Below, piece by piece: positions 1 through 12,000 of a DNA stretch of 64,000 bases; the stretch's first letter is position 1; each line of letters opens with the position of its first letter. A model generated the notes under the pieces. It was given only the letters and a program-made list of their open reading frames with translations. It did not search any database and was not told the DNA's origin. The translations under genes were made by a program, and so were the position numbers. The DNA is taken from assembly GCA_026182355.1 (NCBI GenBank), contig JAPFBL010000068.1:3179001-3243000 (forward strand). Reading direction: 5' to 3'. Source of the DNA: Hermatobates lingyangjiaoensis. Its lineage: Eukaryota; Arthropoda; Insecta; Hemiptera; Hermatobatidae.

Positions 1-980
1 GATACTGGGTTGCTGTGTGATAAGAAAGTCTTATCTCTAGGAGATAGTTTCCAGCGCTGGCAACAGATAGAGACAGTCTCGGTTTAAGAAGAAGCGTTTG
101 TGACAGGCCGTCAATCATAGCTTCAGTGACATAGAGAGCGCTTGCGATTAGGGAGACAGAAAGCGGTAGGAGCTACACAACAAGGTAGCTGGGGAAGCCA
201 GGTGGTGTAGCTCCTGCGCATGTGTGAACTCCTTGTGGCCAAGGGTGGATATTTGGCCTGGTCACGGCCACACCAGGGCCAGGAGAGGGCGCGGCGCGCG
301 CGCACCTCTGTCCACGACACCCCAGCCTCCTGGCCCATATTGCTCTCTTCCCACTTGATCCGCACACCTCACTCCTTGACTCCCAAAACGACTCTGTTTG
401 TCATTAGCTGCTACACGCACACACTGAAACGTTTTATTCAAAACATGAAATAAATATTCTAACCATGTTAAAACCGCTTCACAAAACCCATTCTCTTTTA
501 TAGATGAAACATAATTTACTGTTACCATTCCAATACAACATTATTATACACATTTTTTGGATTCTCTTGTAGAGTACTTTTAATCACCACAACAGTTTCA
601 ATTGCCACGCAACACATATACAAATTAAAAAACGGGTTTAAGTTAACTTTGTTATTGCATTCAAAAATAAGTGGAAGAAGGCTAAAGCTGTCATAAAAAT
701 GTATTTCAGAACGCCTGAAGGGACCGTTTCTTTAGCCATTTTATTTAATTTCTGGTTGATTTAGTCTATTTAACACAATCTCTGACTTGTTTAACATATC
801 CTTACTTTTATGGTGTAAATTGATATTTATCGAAAAAATGAAAATTTATTTTTTTTAAGGATCATTTGAATTAATATATTTGATTCCCATCATTGTCTAA
901 ACCACTTTACATGTGAAATTACAGAGTGAAATTTTCTCTAATTTCACAAGTATCTATGTAATGCACAGATGGAACTCATC
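1..980. other. Intergenic DNA with a GC/CpG-rich block
   Basis: AT-rich sequence apart from roughly 195-385, which is strongly GC-rich and contains a run of CpG dinucleotides near 285-302. Short open frames on both strands cross the block, but none resembles a known protein and they overlap one another, as expected when GC content lowers stop-codon frequency. It could be a promoter, an exon of a gene lying off the left edge, or an old repeat. Nothing else is recognised here. Confidence 0.4.
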
Positions 981-999
981 GAACTGACGGAATTCACTT

Positions 1000-1050
1000 C
1001 TATATTTCGATACTCATCATTGTCAAGAGTAGAAGTGGCTCACTTGAAAA
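1000..1050 (-). repeat. Degenerate hammerhead-like repeat fragment
   Basis: On the minus strand the segment reads TTGACAA, one base, a GAT/ATC stem with a four-base loop, then GAAA and ATAT. It resembles the segment at 6105-6165 both in this core and in the following bases (a shared gtg-a-g-y-cac stretch), so the two are diverged copies of one dispersed repeat. A short direct repeat of gaaaaccagaacgt follows at about 1046-1082. Confidence 0.4.
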
Positions 1051-1082
1051 CCAGAACGTGACAGAGAGTGAAAACCAGAACG

Positions 1083-3285
1083 TATGATAGATTAATTAGT
1101 GCTGCTGCGAAGCCAGGAGGGAAAAAAGTTAATAATACTTGTAATTAATAATAAAAAATGAAAAATATGTAAATAAATGAAAATTAATAAATGAATTATA
1201 AGCAGTAATCATTGAAAGTCACTCATTAGTAGCACTTCAACATTTTCTGAGTATATAAACAAATGTAACAAGTAGGGATTATTCTAAGCTTAGATTCGTG
1301 ATATTAAATCTAAACTGTCTCATTCAACGCTGAAAACGTACTCTTTTCTAAACTCCTAATTTAGGAAGGTGCCACATGAATAATTAAGCATTACAGGATT
1401 AGAGAAAAAAGAACATGTTCAAAATTTATAAAATGTGCAATAATTTGAAGGAATTTTGCAAAAAAAATCTCAAGTTCATCTGTCTATAAAGAGTTAATGT
1501 TGTGCTAAATTCCATTATTAACTGTCAAATGATTGACCAGTACTGTATAAATAAAAAGACAGAAGATAATGAATTAGTCTTCCCATGGCGTCAAACCATT
1601 GAGATCATGGACACTATACGGCTATTTTTTGGTGTAATAGTAATTTGATTGATGGAACGCCGTGACCTGCAGCATCTCTGAGAACTTTTAAATAGAAAAT
1701 CCTTCAAAAAATCGAATTATTTTGTTTCACGTTCTGTATACTCTTCCTATAGTAAAGTAAATATTGGTGTTTCAATTTATTTTGTAATTTATTTCCAATG
1801 TTACTCTCTTTTCTCTGTAAATGTATTAAACACTTTATTGTTCATTGCATGGATCATATAATCAGTATTTTTCTTCGTGATTAAAAAATGTGTTTAAGAA
1901 TTTTTAATACTTTTGTTTAAACTGTATATATTAACTAAAGCAGGTTGCTTTTCCTAGCCTATCTGCATGTAGGAGTGGAGTACTGTCGTGGAGTACAACG
2001 ATTGTACTACTCGTTGCTTCAGTAGTTCGCCGCGCTATCCCAAACCGTGAAAATCATCAGACTTCAGTGCAGTACATTTCAGTTGAATACGAAATAGATT
2101 AAATTAGTGATTAAAAATGACTAACTTTAAATTTCAATACCATTAATATATTTAAATAAATGGTTTTTGTTTGGGGTAGCATTAATAAAATTGCTAAAGA
2201 AAGTTCTATATATCTCTATAATAGGAGACATGTTTTTTCACTGTGTATTCTCCTAAGAAAACTGTTTATCTGCCTCGTACTCACATATAAGCGATTTATA
2301 AACGTCGCTTTACTCTGCCATTGTAGCCAAAGAATCCACTTCATGCAACTTGACTGTTTTCAGTTTTTTTTTTCCAATGTAAACAACTTAGGCTGTTTTG
2401 AATTGTTATCATAGTGAATAGTTATACTGTGATAGCTGGCTGGCATTGTTATAACCACTATTGTGGTTGGATACATTGTGATATCTATTGTGATTTTGTT
2501 ATTGGTTGTATTGCCGCAAAATCAGAAATGATTATACCCTAATTTATGTAAGTAATCCCATTATAATGATAATGCACAATCAGATCAATTAAATTTGTAA
2601 TTCCATTGATTAGTTAGAACATCTGGTGAACGCATGAAAGCTGTGATACTTTTGAATGACTGAGAATCAACAACGATAAGATAAATAAATCAATTGCCAA
2701 TTAGTAAAAACCCATAACTAACAATTTAGGTTAAACGCATATTTAATATCACAATTAATCACCGAATGTAATGGACAGTATTAGCGATGTCGACTGATGG
2801 ATTGTCATTGGGTGAAGCAGAGTTCAAGGGAGCTAAATTACATTGTTAATTTATTATAGAAATTTTTATTGTAAATGCTGTATTCGGTTATGTAATTTTT
2901 TGTAAAACGCGTGTTACAATTTCTATTAATAATTGATTATTTACTATTCTAATTTTAAAACAAATTTATTTCAGATAAATCACCTATTTTGAGATCTGGA
3001 TTTTAATATGATTATCGTAAACAAACAGACAAGTAAATATTGATAAAACTTAATTATTGCCTTTTTTCTATGTTATATTGTCCTTTAATATAATCAAAAA
3101 CTCATATAATTTTTAGGACGATAAATTATTTTAAGACTAAATACAAAATTGAAGTCTTTAGAATAACTATAACACCGAACAAAAAACAGCACTTATAATG
3201 ATACAAATTTTGAGAAGGGGCTAAATATCAGAAAACTTTTATAAGGGTTTGTTGTGACTCATAGAAATCTACTTAATGTTGATTA
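1083..3285. other. AT-rich intergenic DNA
   Basis: I see no gene, RNA gene or mobile-element signature here. Open frames are short, low in complexity and without recognisable motifs. A slightly GC-richer stretch lies near 1955-2060. Confidence 0.5.
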
Positions 3286-3287
3286 CT

Positions 3288-3317
3288 CATACATACATAC
3301 ATATGTATGTATGTATA
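3288..3317. repeat. Palindromic (CATA)n/(TATG)n microsatellite
   Basis: A CATA run flows directly into its reverse complement TATG run, giving a self-complementary tract. It abuts the composite repeat that follows. Confidence 0.7.
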
Positions 3318-3326
3318 AGCGGAGAC

Positions 3327-3383
3327 CGCTTGTTACGGTTGAAAGATCTTGGTCTTTTTTTCCCAATTTCATATTGTGGTTTG

Positions 3384-3440
<57 letters not shown>

Positions 3441-3690
3441 CAAGATTTCACGTAAACGTCATCAGGAGTAGACTAGAAGGGAGGACGAAGTTAGAGAGAT
3501 CTTCCCGCGTCGAAGGATGATGCGCGTATATATATATATGGGATTCGCACTCCGTTTTTCGACGTGGAGAGATCTCTCTAACTTCGTCCTTTCTTCTAGT
3601 CTGCTCCTGAATGCGAACAACAGTTCGTAATATTGAGATTTAGTAAGTGTGCTTTTTATTCTTTTTTCTGTGTCGTTTTTGTGTCACTTT
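3327..3690. repeat. Composite hairpin repeat: family B fragment, (AT)n, inverted family A arms
   Basis: From left to right: a family B fragment (3327-3390) with the GACCG-loop-CGGTT-GAAAGATC segment also seen near 6.4, 38.1 and 61.3 kb; an (AT)n tract (about 3388-3439); the family B end (gatttcac) fused to family A; then two family A arms of about 57 bp in inverted orientation (3459-3515 and 3553-3611) separated by a short spacer with another (TA) tract. The right arm ends in CCTGA followed by a CGAAC-AACA-GTTCG stem-loop (3614-3627) and a tail (3630-3690) shared with 41600-41665 and 63910-63985. It looks like one element inserted beside another with an inverted partial copy. Confidence 0.65.
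3388..3439. repeat. (AT)n microsatellite
   Basis: About 50 bp of uninterrupted AT dinucleotide separate the family B fragment from the family A hairpin. Several other copies of these repeats also abut TA tracts. Confidence 0.9.
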
Positions 3691-5440
3691 GTTTTGAAGT
3701 CACTTCAATAGGTTTTTGTACTGTTCTGTACACAGTAAGACTGAAAGGGTGTGGACCACATCAGATAATTCTATTTTTGTCGGTCGAGTTATTATTATTA
3801 TCATTTGAGGTAATATATAATGAACTAAAGTAAAGGTAATGATGCTAACTCATTTCGTTAAGCTAGTCAACGACTATTAATATATAATTAAATGATTATC
3901 AAGTTCTATCCCTTAATGCTATGATTGTGTTTTGAAGATGTGACAAAAAGTTTAAGCGATTAGTTAAATAAATGAATTTACTTCTAATAAATTATTTATA
4001 ATAAATCATGTAACATAATATTAAAATTCTGTGATGCTTTGGTATGTTGATAGATCTTGATCACGGAGTTCAGGGTTGGAGGCTGACTCCACTAGACTGA
4101 CTTCGCAAATCATTTGGTTAATTTCAACAATCAGTTCTAGTTCGACCCAAGTTTACTGTTCACATTTTATACATTCTTTTCTGATAGAATTGACGAAATG
4201 GTAGAAAAAAATTTAGGGAAACTTATAAGTTTCTACCTACTTGGTTGTTTCTGTTGTCCACAATTTCTATAACACACTTATAACTGCAGTTGTGGTTTGC
4301 TTGTCCGTATTTAAAACAAAATGAAAATTTACATTTAATACTTAAAAAGATCCTTGCTTCTTTCTCACTTTCCCAGAACCCCCAAGACAACTCAGAGAAG
4401 ATGGCGGAGGAATCTACTGCCATGATAACCCACTACTACCAAGAAACGAAGTGAAAAGTTAAACCACCGGGTTTCATTCTTTCATCATGTGTCTCAAAGG
4501 TTCTTGTGTTACTCTTACCACTTATGCTTATTACACAAAATATGCGTAGTATATATTTCAAAATAAAGAGGTTAAAAACATGCTTAAAAAGTAATGAAAG
4601 TTGTCGAAAAGTGTGTTTTCCTTGGAGATCTCGCTACCAATAGCATGCCGCCTACGCCGTTCAGTTATGGTAGTTGATGCAGATTGGCGGACAGAGGCGA
4701 ATAGGGCTACGTGTTGCCGGAAGCGACGTCAAGACAAAGCAGCCCCATTGTCCTTTCAACAATCAACTCTCCTCTAACTTCCTGCTTCCACCTTTCTCTT
4801 CAAATTAATTTTTAACTTTTAATTTCGCTCCCTTAAAACTGTTTTCACTTCTTTCGTAAGAAATACTCTTGTTAACCCTCTTCTGAATGATAGTGTAATT
4901 AGATCCCCTTCATCAAACAGATATTGATTCCAAAATGTTCTCAAGTCATTGTCAGGAAGCGTTACAGATTCTTAATACGCTCCATGATGTAAACTCACAC
5001 ATACCCTCTTTATTTTACAAACACAATAGTATACTCACTTATATGTGTTAGTACTGCAGAAATGATAGTAAAAATACTAGGATAATTGCTTCATACATAG
5101 TTACGTTCGTATTTCCGACCAGAACGGAACATGTTCATCTTTGAACATTCTACTGATTAGTCCTAGCAGACAACGCTCTACAGGACATCGCACAATAAGT
5201 CTCTCGAAGATTCACGTGGCCCTGAAGAGCTCGAGCGAGACCTTCAGGCCTCTCGATTATGTAAAAAATGCAACATATATTTATGGACTTCTACCATGGG
5301 CCGACTGTTTTCATATTTCTTATTATTTTTTTATTTCCTTATCCCTTGGAGGTGGCAAATATGTTAACACTGTAAATAAAAATGAATGATAGTTTTCATT
5401 TTGTATTATTTATAACATTAAAAACTTCCATTCATATATA
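3691..5440. other. AT-rich intergenic DNA
   Basis: No gene is recognised. A moderately GC-rich, CpG-containing segment lies at about 4625-4765 and includes an initiator-like ttcagtta at about 4660, but no downstream coding exon could be linked to it. Confidence 0.4.
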
Positions 5441-5451
5441 CCGTGAATAGG

Positions 5452-5877
5452 TTAATGATTTTTAATAATGCTCTTCAGTTTTCTTTCATCAGTTTTGTAT
5501 TGATTGGAAAATTGTTTTCTATAGTAGACCGTTTGTATTGTGCCTTGGCTGAATGGCTGTTCCCTCAGGTGTTTATATCTGGAGATATATTTGTGTAAAA
5601 GATTGTCAAAGTACCTGTTACTGTATTTATTATTGATTAAAACTTGCTTTATCCTTTCTATGGCAGTATAGAAAAGAGACTGATTTGAAGAAGTTTTGAA
5701 AGCTCGTTGTATGAGTGCTCGTACTGTTTCACCCTTGTATCTATTAGGACATTCACTCCGTGCGTTCAAATAGATTCCACCTTTTGTAGGTTTTACATAA
5801 ACTGATGTTACATAGTGCTCAATGTTTTCATTAATAGTGACATCCAGGGAGTTGATAGTTTGGTTCATACAAGGTTA
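5452..5877 (-). pseudogene. Penelope-like element reverse-transcriptase C-terminal remnant
   Basis: This minus-strand frame of 138 codons (from 5868) matches the region of a Penelope-like reverse transcriptase between the end of the palm and the linker before the endonuclease. It starts around the family's F-L-D-V segment (here SLDVTI), continues with the T-S-V-Y-x-K-P-T motif (residues about 21-28), then a basic NRYKGE-VRALIQRA segment and a KSIIKNH end. Upstream, the same frame continues through a TAA (5875-5877) to a further family-like LKFT segment, so the copy is broken. The catalytic aspartates and the GIY-YIG endonuclease are absent. On its 5' side the copy runs within about 50 bp into an AT-palindromic tract, suggesting 5' truncation. 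Function is certainly lost. Family assignment is by recognition of motif order, not by search. Confidence 0.75.
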
Positions 5878-5929
5878 TTTGGTGAACTTGAGGACAGAGG
5901 TTGCTTAGAATTCACTTCTTATGGTGTCG

Positions 5930-6064
5930 ATGTGTTCTGAATATATATAATATATATATAAATATATATAATAATATACATTATAATATAATGTATAATA
6001 TTATTAAACATATTATATAATTAGTTTCTATATATATTTACATATATATAAAATATATAAACTG
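5930..6064. repeat. AT-rich palindromic tract
   Basis: Alternating TA and TAATATA runs form nested palindromes between the Penelope-like remnant on the left and a hammerhead-like motif on the right. Confidence 0.75.
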
Positions 6065-6104
6065 TATTCACAAAAACAACACACAGAAATGAAAGAGAAA
6101 CTCT

Positions 6105-6165
6105 ACTATATTTCGATGCTCTCGTTATCAGGAAGATAGATGTGAGTCACTCCCAAAACAAGTAA
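6105..6165 (-). repeat. Hammerhead-like repeat fragment upstream of the Penelope-like remnant
   Basis: On the minus strand: CTTC, CTGATAA, C, a short GA/TC stem closing GAGCA, GAAA, ATAT. G8 of the hammerhead consensus CUGANGA is A here, and the closing stem is weak, so it is a decayed copy. It lies about 230 bp upstream of the reverse-transcriptase remnant in that element's own orientation, across the AT tract. Confidence 0.45.
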
Positions 6166-6175
6166 CGACATATAT

Positions 6176-6606
6176 ATATATATAAAGATTTCACATAAAC
6201 ACGTGAAACAACAATCAATGATCAAACCAAAATAAGAAGTGGGAAAACAAGACTAAAGATCGTTCAACCGTAACAGAAACTTTCAACCGACACCGTTCAA
6301 GTGGTCTTCGTCAGAGTCAAAAACCCAACTTAAATAACAATCAATGATCAAACCACAATATGAAATGGGAAAAAAAGACTAAGATCTTTCAACCGTACCA
6401 ATTGGTCTTCATCAGAGTCAAAAACCTCAGTAGGGTTTTTGACTCTGACGAAGACCACTTGGTACGGTTGAAAGATCTCAGTATTTTTTCCAAATAAATT
6501 ATCAAACCACAATATAAAATGACAAAAAGTCTTTTTCTTTCATTTTATAATGTGGTTTGATCATTGATTGTTATTTCATGTGTTTATGTGAAATCTTTTT
6601 ACATAT
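6176..6606. mobile_element. Family B nested hairpin element
   Basis: The outer ends are inverted repeats that begin in gatttcac, continue through gtgaaa and a gatcaaaccacaatatgaaa-type arm, and sit beside a (TA)n tract. A second left-arm copy begins at about 6335, so the structure is a hairpin element with an internal duplication. The arms meet near 6430, where TTTTTGACTCTGACGAAGACC faces its own reverse complement. No coding capacity. Copies or fragments occur at 3327-3390, 38101-38276, 61215-61445 and 63489-63620. It could be called a MITE from its hairpin form, but the internal ribozyme-like core suggests a retroelement derivative. Confidence 0.65.
6441..6482 (+). ncRNA. Candidate hammerhead-like ribozyme in a family B copy
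   Basis: Elements in order: stem I 5' strand GACT (6441-6444); core CTGACGA (6445-6451), which matches CUGANGA; one unpaired A (6452); stem II GACC (6453-6456) pairing with GGTT (6466-6469); GAAA (6470-6473); the palindrome AGATCT (6473-6478) as a minimal stem III; C17 (6479), giving a CUC cleavage triplet; stem I 3' strand AGT (6480-6482). The order and spacing fit a type I hammerhead. The extra base after A9 departs from consensus and could abolish activity. Confidence 0.5.
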
Positions 6607-8985
6607 AGTGATTTATACATAGACGTTTATTTTTCTTGCGTATTGTAAACTTGTTCAAAGTCATCTGTGTATATGACAGGTGTAAGTTTAATGGGTTTTT
6701 GAGCCAGAATGAAGTGCTGATGGTAGGGATAGAACAGGTGCTTGACGCAGGCGGTGACGAGCTGTGAGCGGGCCTTTTCTAACCAAAGCCAGCTTCTTTT
6801 TTTAAAGCCTGAATGACTCTTCAGTCAGCTCTTTTAATTCATGTCACAGCGCACCTCCCACCGGAGTAAACTGGTGTTTCAAGACTCCCCTACAAACCCT
6901 CCTCTTCATCCAGCTGTTTTCAATATCCATTAAGATAAAACTGTAGAGTATTATAAAACATCACTGTATCTGACTTATTTCCACGTTTGCTCAGTCATCA
7001 CATTCCACTTACATTTTCTTTAAATCTCAGAATTTAACTTTAGTTTTCAATAAACAAATCCTTACCTTTATTGATTAATGCCTCTATAATAGTCGCCTCC
7101 AGTCATCCTTTTCATTCATTCATTTATTCAAAGTAGAGTTTCGATTTTATACAAATATAACTGTTTACTAATCCAGCTATTAGCAACATTCCAGGTTCCC
7201 ATCAACTTCCTTTGGAACCTTTCTTGCTTCTATAAGAACATATAGTTGCGCACTGTTCTCTAATACAGACATATAGATACTTAATGACAAACCGAGCGAA
7301 ATTATAGTAAATTTGACCCAAAAAAAAATTTTACTTCTGATAAAATATAGGAATGAGTCTAATATCAAGACTAGAAAAGTTATTCCAGATTAATATTTCA
7401 ATAAGAGCTACAATAAATTACCATTATTACTGTAATATCTTCAAATAGTTTATTTATAAATTAGCTTCAAACATTGTTAAAGTCAATTTTTGATTTTTCA
7501 AAGTGGTAAAACTTCATTATGTTTATATTATACATTGAATTAACTCTGTATTATTAAACCCCAACCTAAGTGAGCCTCCTATAAAAAGAAATTAATGTTC
7601 AACAGGAAATATTAGTACTTCCTTGAAGCCTATTTTCAAGGAGCCAGATTTATCAAAATGTAGAAGTAGGTTTAACTTTCTGTTTTAGCGTTCCTACTAC
7701 AAAAAAAAATACACTGAATATTTATGCATATTTTAACATATTTAGTGTCTACTTGTTCAAAATGGAAGATAATGATATACTTCTGACTATTTATTGTTTT
7801 TTATTACCGTGCTTCGGAGATGATATTATTACTCTAAACAGTTGCACTCTACGTAGTCAATGTGTTTTGGTTAACAGAACAAGAGGAATATGGTTCACGA
7901 AACAGGCGGGGATAATTATAATCCTTCTATTACGAACGTCGGCCAAGTTATTGATTGAGAGACTCACACTACGCAATATGGGACTTGATATGGTAGTGAA
8001 CACATAGAAATGCCTATCCATAAGAACTTTATGAAATTAGGAATTCAAGTTCATAGAGGAAGAATCTAATGTATGTTACATATAATATTTCGCTGTGTAA
8101 CTAGCCACTCAATAGTAACATGAAGCAGATTTTTAGAGTTTTATCGGTTACTCACCCCTCAGGTTAGAGTTCTCCTACCCACTTCCTTCTTCGGACTGCT
8201 TCTCACCATTCTCAGGCTCAAAGACCATTTTATTAGATTCTTCTGTTTCAGAGGCAGAGACACGACATTTCTGGATGGGGGAATGGTACACCCTTTATAC
8301 TGAACGTTAGCCTTCGTAGTGCTAAACTCGTTTATTAACTGGTTCTAAAAATGAGTGACCTGAAATTCTAATCTGTCACAATCTAACATTTCAAAGAATG
8401 TAAACAACATTTAATCATCCAGTAACTGATTATTATAATAAAAAAAAATCTGGAGTGGTCTACACACAACTCTATTATAAGTAAGCATATATCAAACTCA
8501 CTAACAACCAGTTGATTGTTTGTTTCATTTATTGTCACTACTCATACATTTTAATCAATTCTGTATCATTCGTTTACATGTCGCTACAATAATTTTACTA
8601 GTTATGAGCAAAATGAAATTATTGATTAACCTGTCATGTTATTAAACTGCGGCTCGCAGCCTGATTTGAAACTTCAGTTTTAAATAGTCGGATCAGAGGG
8701 TCAGGTCGGCTGTCAGAGCAGGGAGATAGATAACAACCCCTCGAGTTGACATACTCTGGTTTATAAAAAAAAGCGTCATAAAGTTTTTGAAATTGCCGAT
8801 GAATCGTACAACACGCATCCCTATTGAACTCTCTGTCTAAAAGGGATAGAAAACAAACTTGATCAACGGAATACCTTGCTACCCGCACTAAAAAAACTTG
8901 GATCCGCCTTCTTTACCATCAAACTAAAATATGGAAAGTCTAAAAAAGTTATTAATATTGACACATACTATACCGTCTTACCTCG
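6607..8985. other. Intergenic DNA
   Basis: No gene recognised. A GC-richer stretch lies at about 6715-6910, and a minus-strand 84-codon frame lies at 8634-8888. I recognise no motif in either and do not call a gene. Confidence 0.4.
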
Positions 8986-9001
8986 TACATTACTGCCGTA
9001 G

Positions 9002-9042
9002 CTCTCGGACCGGTTTCGGGTGTCACCCATCTTCAACAAGAA
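9002..9042 (-). ncRNA. Candidate hammerhead-like ribozyme relic
   Basis: Read on the minus strand from 9042: stem I 5' strand TTCTTG; core TTGAAGA (C3 replaced by T); an extra T; stem II GGGT-GAC-ACCC; GAAA; palindrome ACCGGT as stem III; a GTC triplet; stem I 3' strand CGAGAG starting directly after the C. Stem I has six pairs including two G-U wobbles, and its strands touch the core exactly where a type I hammerhead requires. The C3 change is expected to be inactivating. The downstream bases (cgtacattactgc, tacctcgta) recall those beside the 15.2-kb inverted repeat, so the two may be related. Confidence 0.5.
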
Positions 9043-9050
9043 CTGATCAG

Positions 9051-12000
9051 TTCGTGTTAATGGTGATTACTCTGTGATAATGATAAAATGCATGAATCTA
9101 AAAAAGTTAACATGTTCTACATAACGTCAAACACTTTATCATAACATACCTTTAAGCCAACGTTCATCTATTTTTGTAAACATCTTTGGCTTGCCATTTT
9201 TCTATCGCAAAACAAGTTTACATGACAATTGTATTATAATCAACTGTAGTTGTAGCACTGTAGTTGATTAAAATACAACTGGCGTGTAAAATGTTTTGCA
9301 ATAATAATATACCAAGCCCTGAAGATATCTAAGAAAATAGACTTAAGGTTAGCATAAAGGTGTTTTATTCAGAAGTGTTTGACGTTAGACCAAACCTTGA
9401 TAATGAATTATAGTATTTATAAATGACAATATATCACAATCACAATAAACATGTGAAATAAAAATCAGCGTTTATTAGATTACTGATGATGAAGTATTAC
9501 CGAGTTCTATTCAACTTATGCTCATTACAAGGACTATTTTTGGAAATAATATCGCTCTTCAAAAATATTTCATTAACATTATTAGATTATCAAGTACGAA
9601 CTATTCAATAAAATTTTCAATAAATGTAAATTTATCTTAAGTAGTTATAATATTTAGCCAGTTTTCAATATTCTCAGATTACTGGTATAGGTTTTAATTA
9701 AAACACTTACTTGATCTTGAAAAATAACCATCTCAAAATGAAGTATTTTTATTTTCTCAGACTTATTAGATTATATGTTAAATAATTATTAATGTTCAAT
9801 AAAAATAAAGTGTAGCCTCTAGTGTGTCAATTAAAAGGTTTAAAATACACACCTACTCACCTACAGATACCTATACAGTACATACATACAGTACTTTACT
9901 TATAGTAAATGCTGTATTTGTTTTTGTCTTCCCATTACCCACACGTGCCTGTGCATTTACTTATGCTCTTTGTTGTTTTATTATATTCATTTACTACTTG
10001 TTTATTTATGTAATTACCACAAATTTAGTTGGTGCTATAAATGAATCTTGAGTTTTATGTTTTTTGTCTTACTTATTATTTTTGGTCAAGTGCTGCCCAA
10101 ACTTATTGGAGGAAAGTTAAGTTTGGGAAAAAGAAAGAACTGGGCACTGGTAACTTTACGTTTTATTCGAAATTGGCATGTAAACATCTCAGACATAAAA
10201 AGAAATCAATAAGAAGAGTAATTTGTGGGAATGAAACTCGAAACACACTTACTAAAAGATAACGTGCTAACGACTATATCTGAAGAGAGCCTGTAACAAT
10301 GAAGGGCATCTAAAAGTGCGGTATTGAAACATTTTGGTTCATGAAATCTTTTAAGCAATCTGCAATTTTCCTGTAGAACAATGCATTTGTGTTAAATTTT
10401 ATCGTAAACCGTAGAGAACAGAAACCGAAACTGTCAAGTATTACTACAAGCATTTACAACGAGCCTTTAAGTAAAACAAAAACTTTTGAATGATTCAAAT
10501 ACTTGAAAGAGAGCCGTCATTAGTTTGTTGATGGTGGTCAGCGTTTGAGTATACTCGTACTTCAACCAGAACATGAAACATTGCAGGGTCCGTGAAATCG
10601 TGAGCCAAAGCCAAACTAGAAATACTGGGTGAAGCTGAGGAATATCGCATTATTATGAAGAACTCAACATGGGATGAATCTGAAGCAAGTTTATCTCTTT
10701 GATAAACTTTACGTAGGACAAGCTTTACGGAGGGGTGCAAGTCTGAGATCATCCTAGTTTATTATTGGTAAGTCGATGATAACTAGGAGCGTGTTTATCG
10801 CTGAGTGCCAAAAATCAGAGTCAAATGCATGAAACCAATCAAAAAGGTCACAATGAAAATAAATCTGTCATAATCCCAATTCAAAAATCATATATGAATT
10901 GATGTGCAACTTTCTGATGTTTGTTTATTATTTCTTAGCAATCAATGACCTATAAAATGTATTTGGAATATATAAGAAATGAGTGTCTTGTATAATTTAA
11001 TTCTTGTGGAATTGCGTCCTTCTTATACTATTTCCTTGAGATAAAATATTTCCTTATTTATTCATTTTTCTAAATTTTTTCTTTAGCGGTTTTGTGTAAA
11101 TTACTTAGGATTTCATACTATATTATTGTTCTTGAAATTAAATTATGTTAATAATTACTACTTTTAAAATGTTATGCTTTATTTTTATTGTTAAACTTAA
11201 ACAAGACTTCTAAATATCCTTCAGCCCTAGACAACAGACTTATATATAGCTTCTAGTATGGAACCTAGATTTTTAAATGTCTTGCAGCGCGTTAGCTATA
11301 CATATAACAATCTTATGCCTTCTTATCTAGGCATATTAAGGCCTTTTAAACTACACCTCAAAATTGTGACAATTTTATACCTGCTTCTTTAGATATTTTA
11401 CACCCAATGCTACACCTTTATAAATCATTCAGTTTTAAACTGTGTCTCGAAAAATTCTGTAGCCTTAGAGGCAGACGGATAGAGAAAAAAATCAAAAACC
11501 ACAATGTAATAAGAATTAACTTCTAATAAAATAATTTAATATAATATTAAATATTCAATATTTAAATAATATTAATTTAAATAGTATTTTTTGTTTTCTT
11601 TGTAAATTAAGCGGAACCAAAATAAGTTTGTAAGTGTTCTAGTTTACATTTTGATTGGGTTTGTTACATATTTTTACTTCATTTTACTCTTTTTATAAAA
11701 AACAAAATTGATCTGGTCGCTTTTTACATAAACAGGTAAAACTAATTTTTTGTCTACACTTACATTTGTTGGACCAAATAAAACACAAATTAGATGGATT
11801 CAAAATGTTTTGTGACAAATAAACTAAGTGTATTTGTTATTTATCATGTTAGATGGACAAATATCATTGAATCAGATGGTTGTGGCTTCCAAACAGCAAA
11901 TAGATATTATACCTGTTGTGTCACACAGATTTAAGTGCATTTGGTATTAGAAGTCGACAAGGTAGTCTAGGAGAAAAAGAAAAAAAGGGATAAAATTCAA

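Noticed and set aside
3254..3520. 88-codon plus frame with a long Tyr-Ile run
   Set aside because: The run is the translated (AT)n tract inside a composite repeat.
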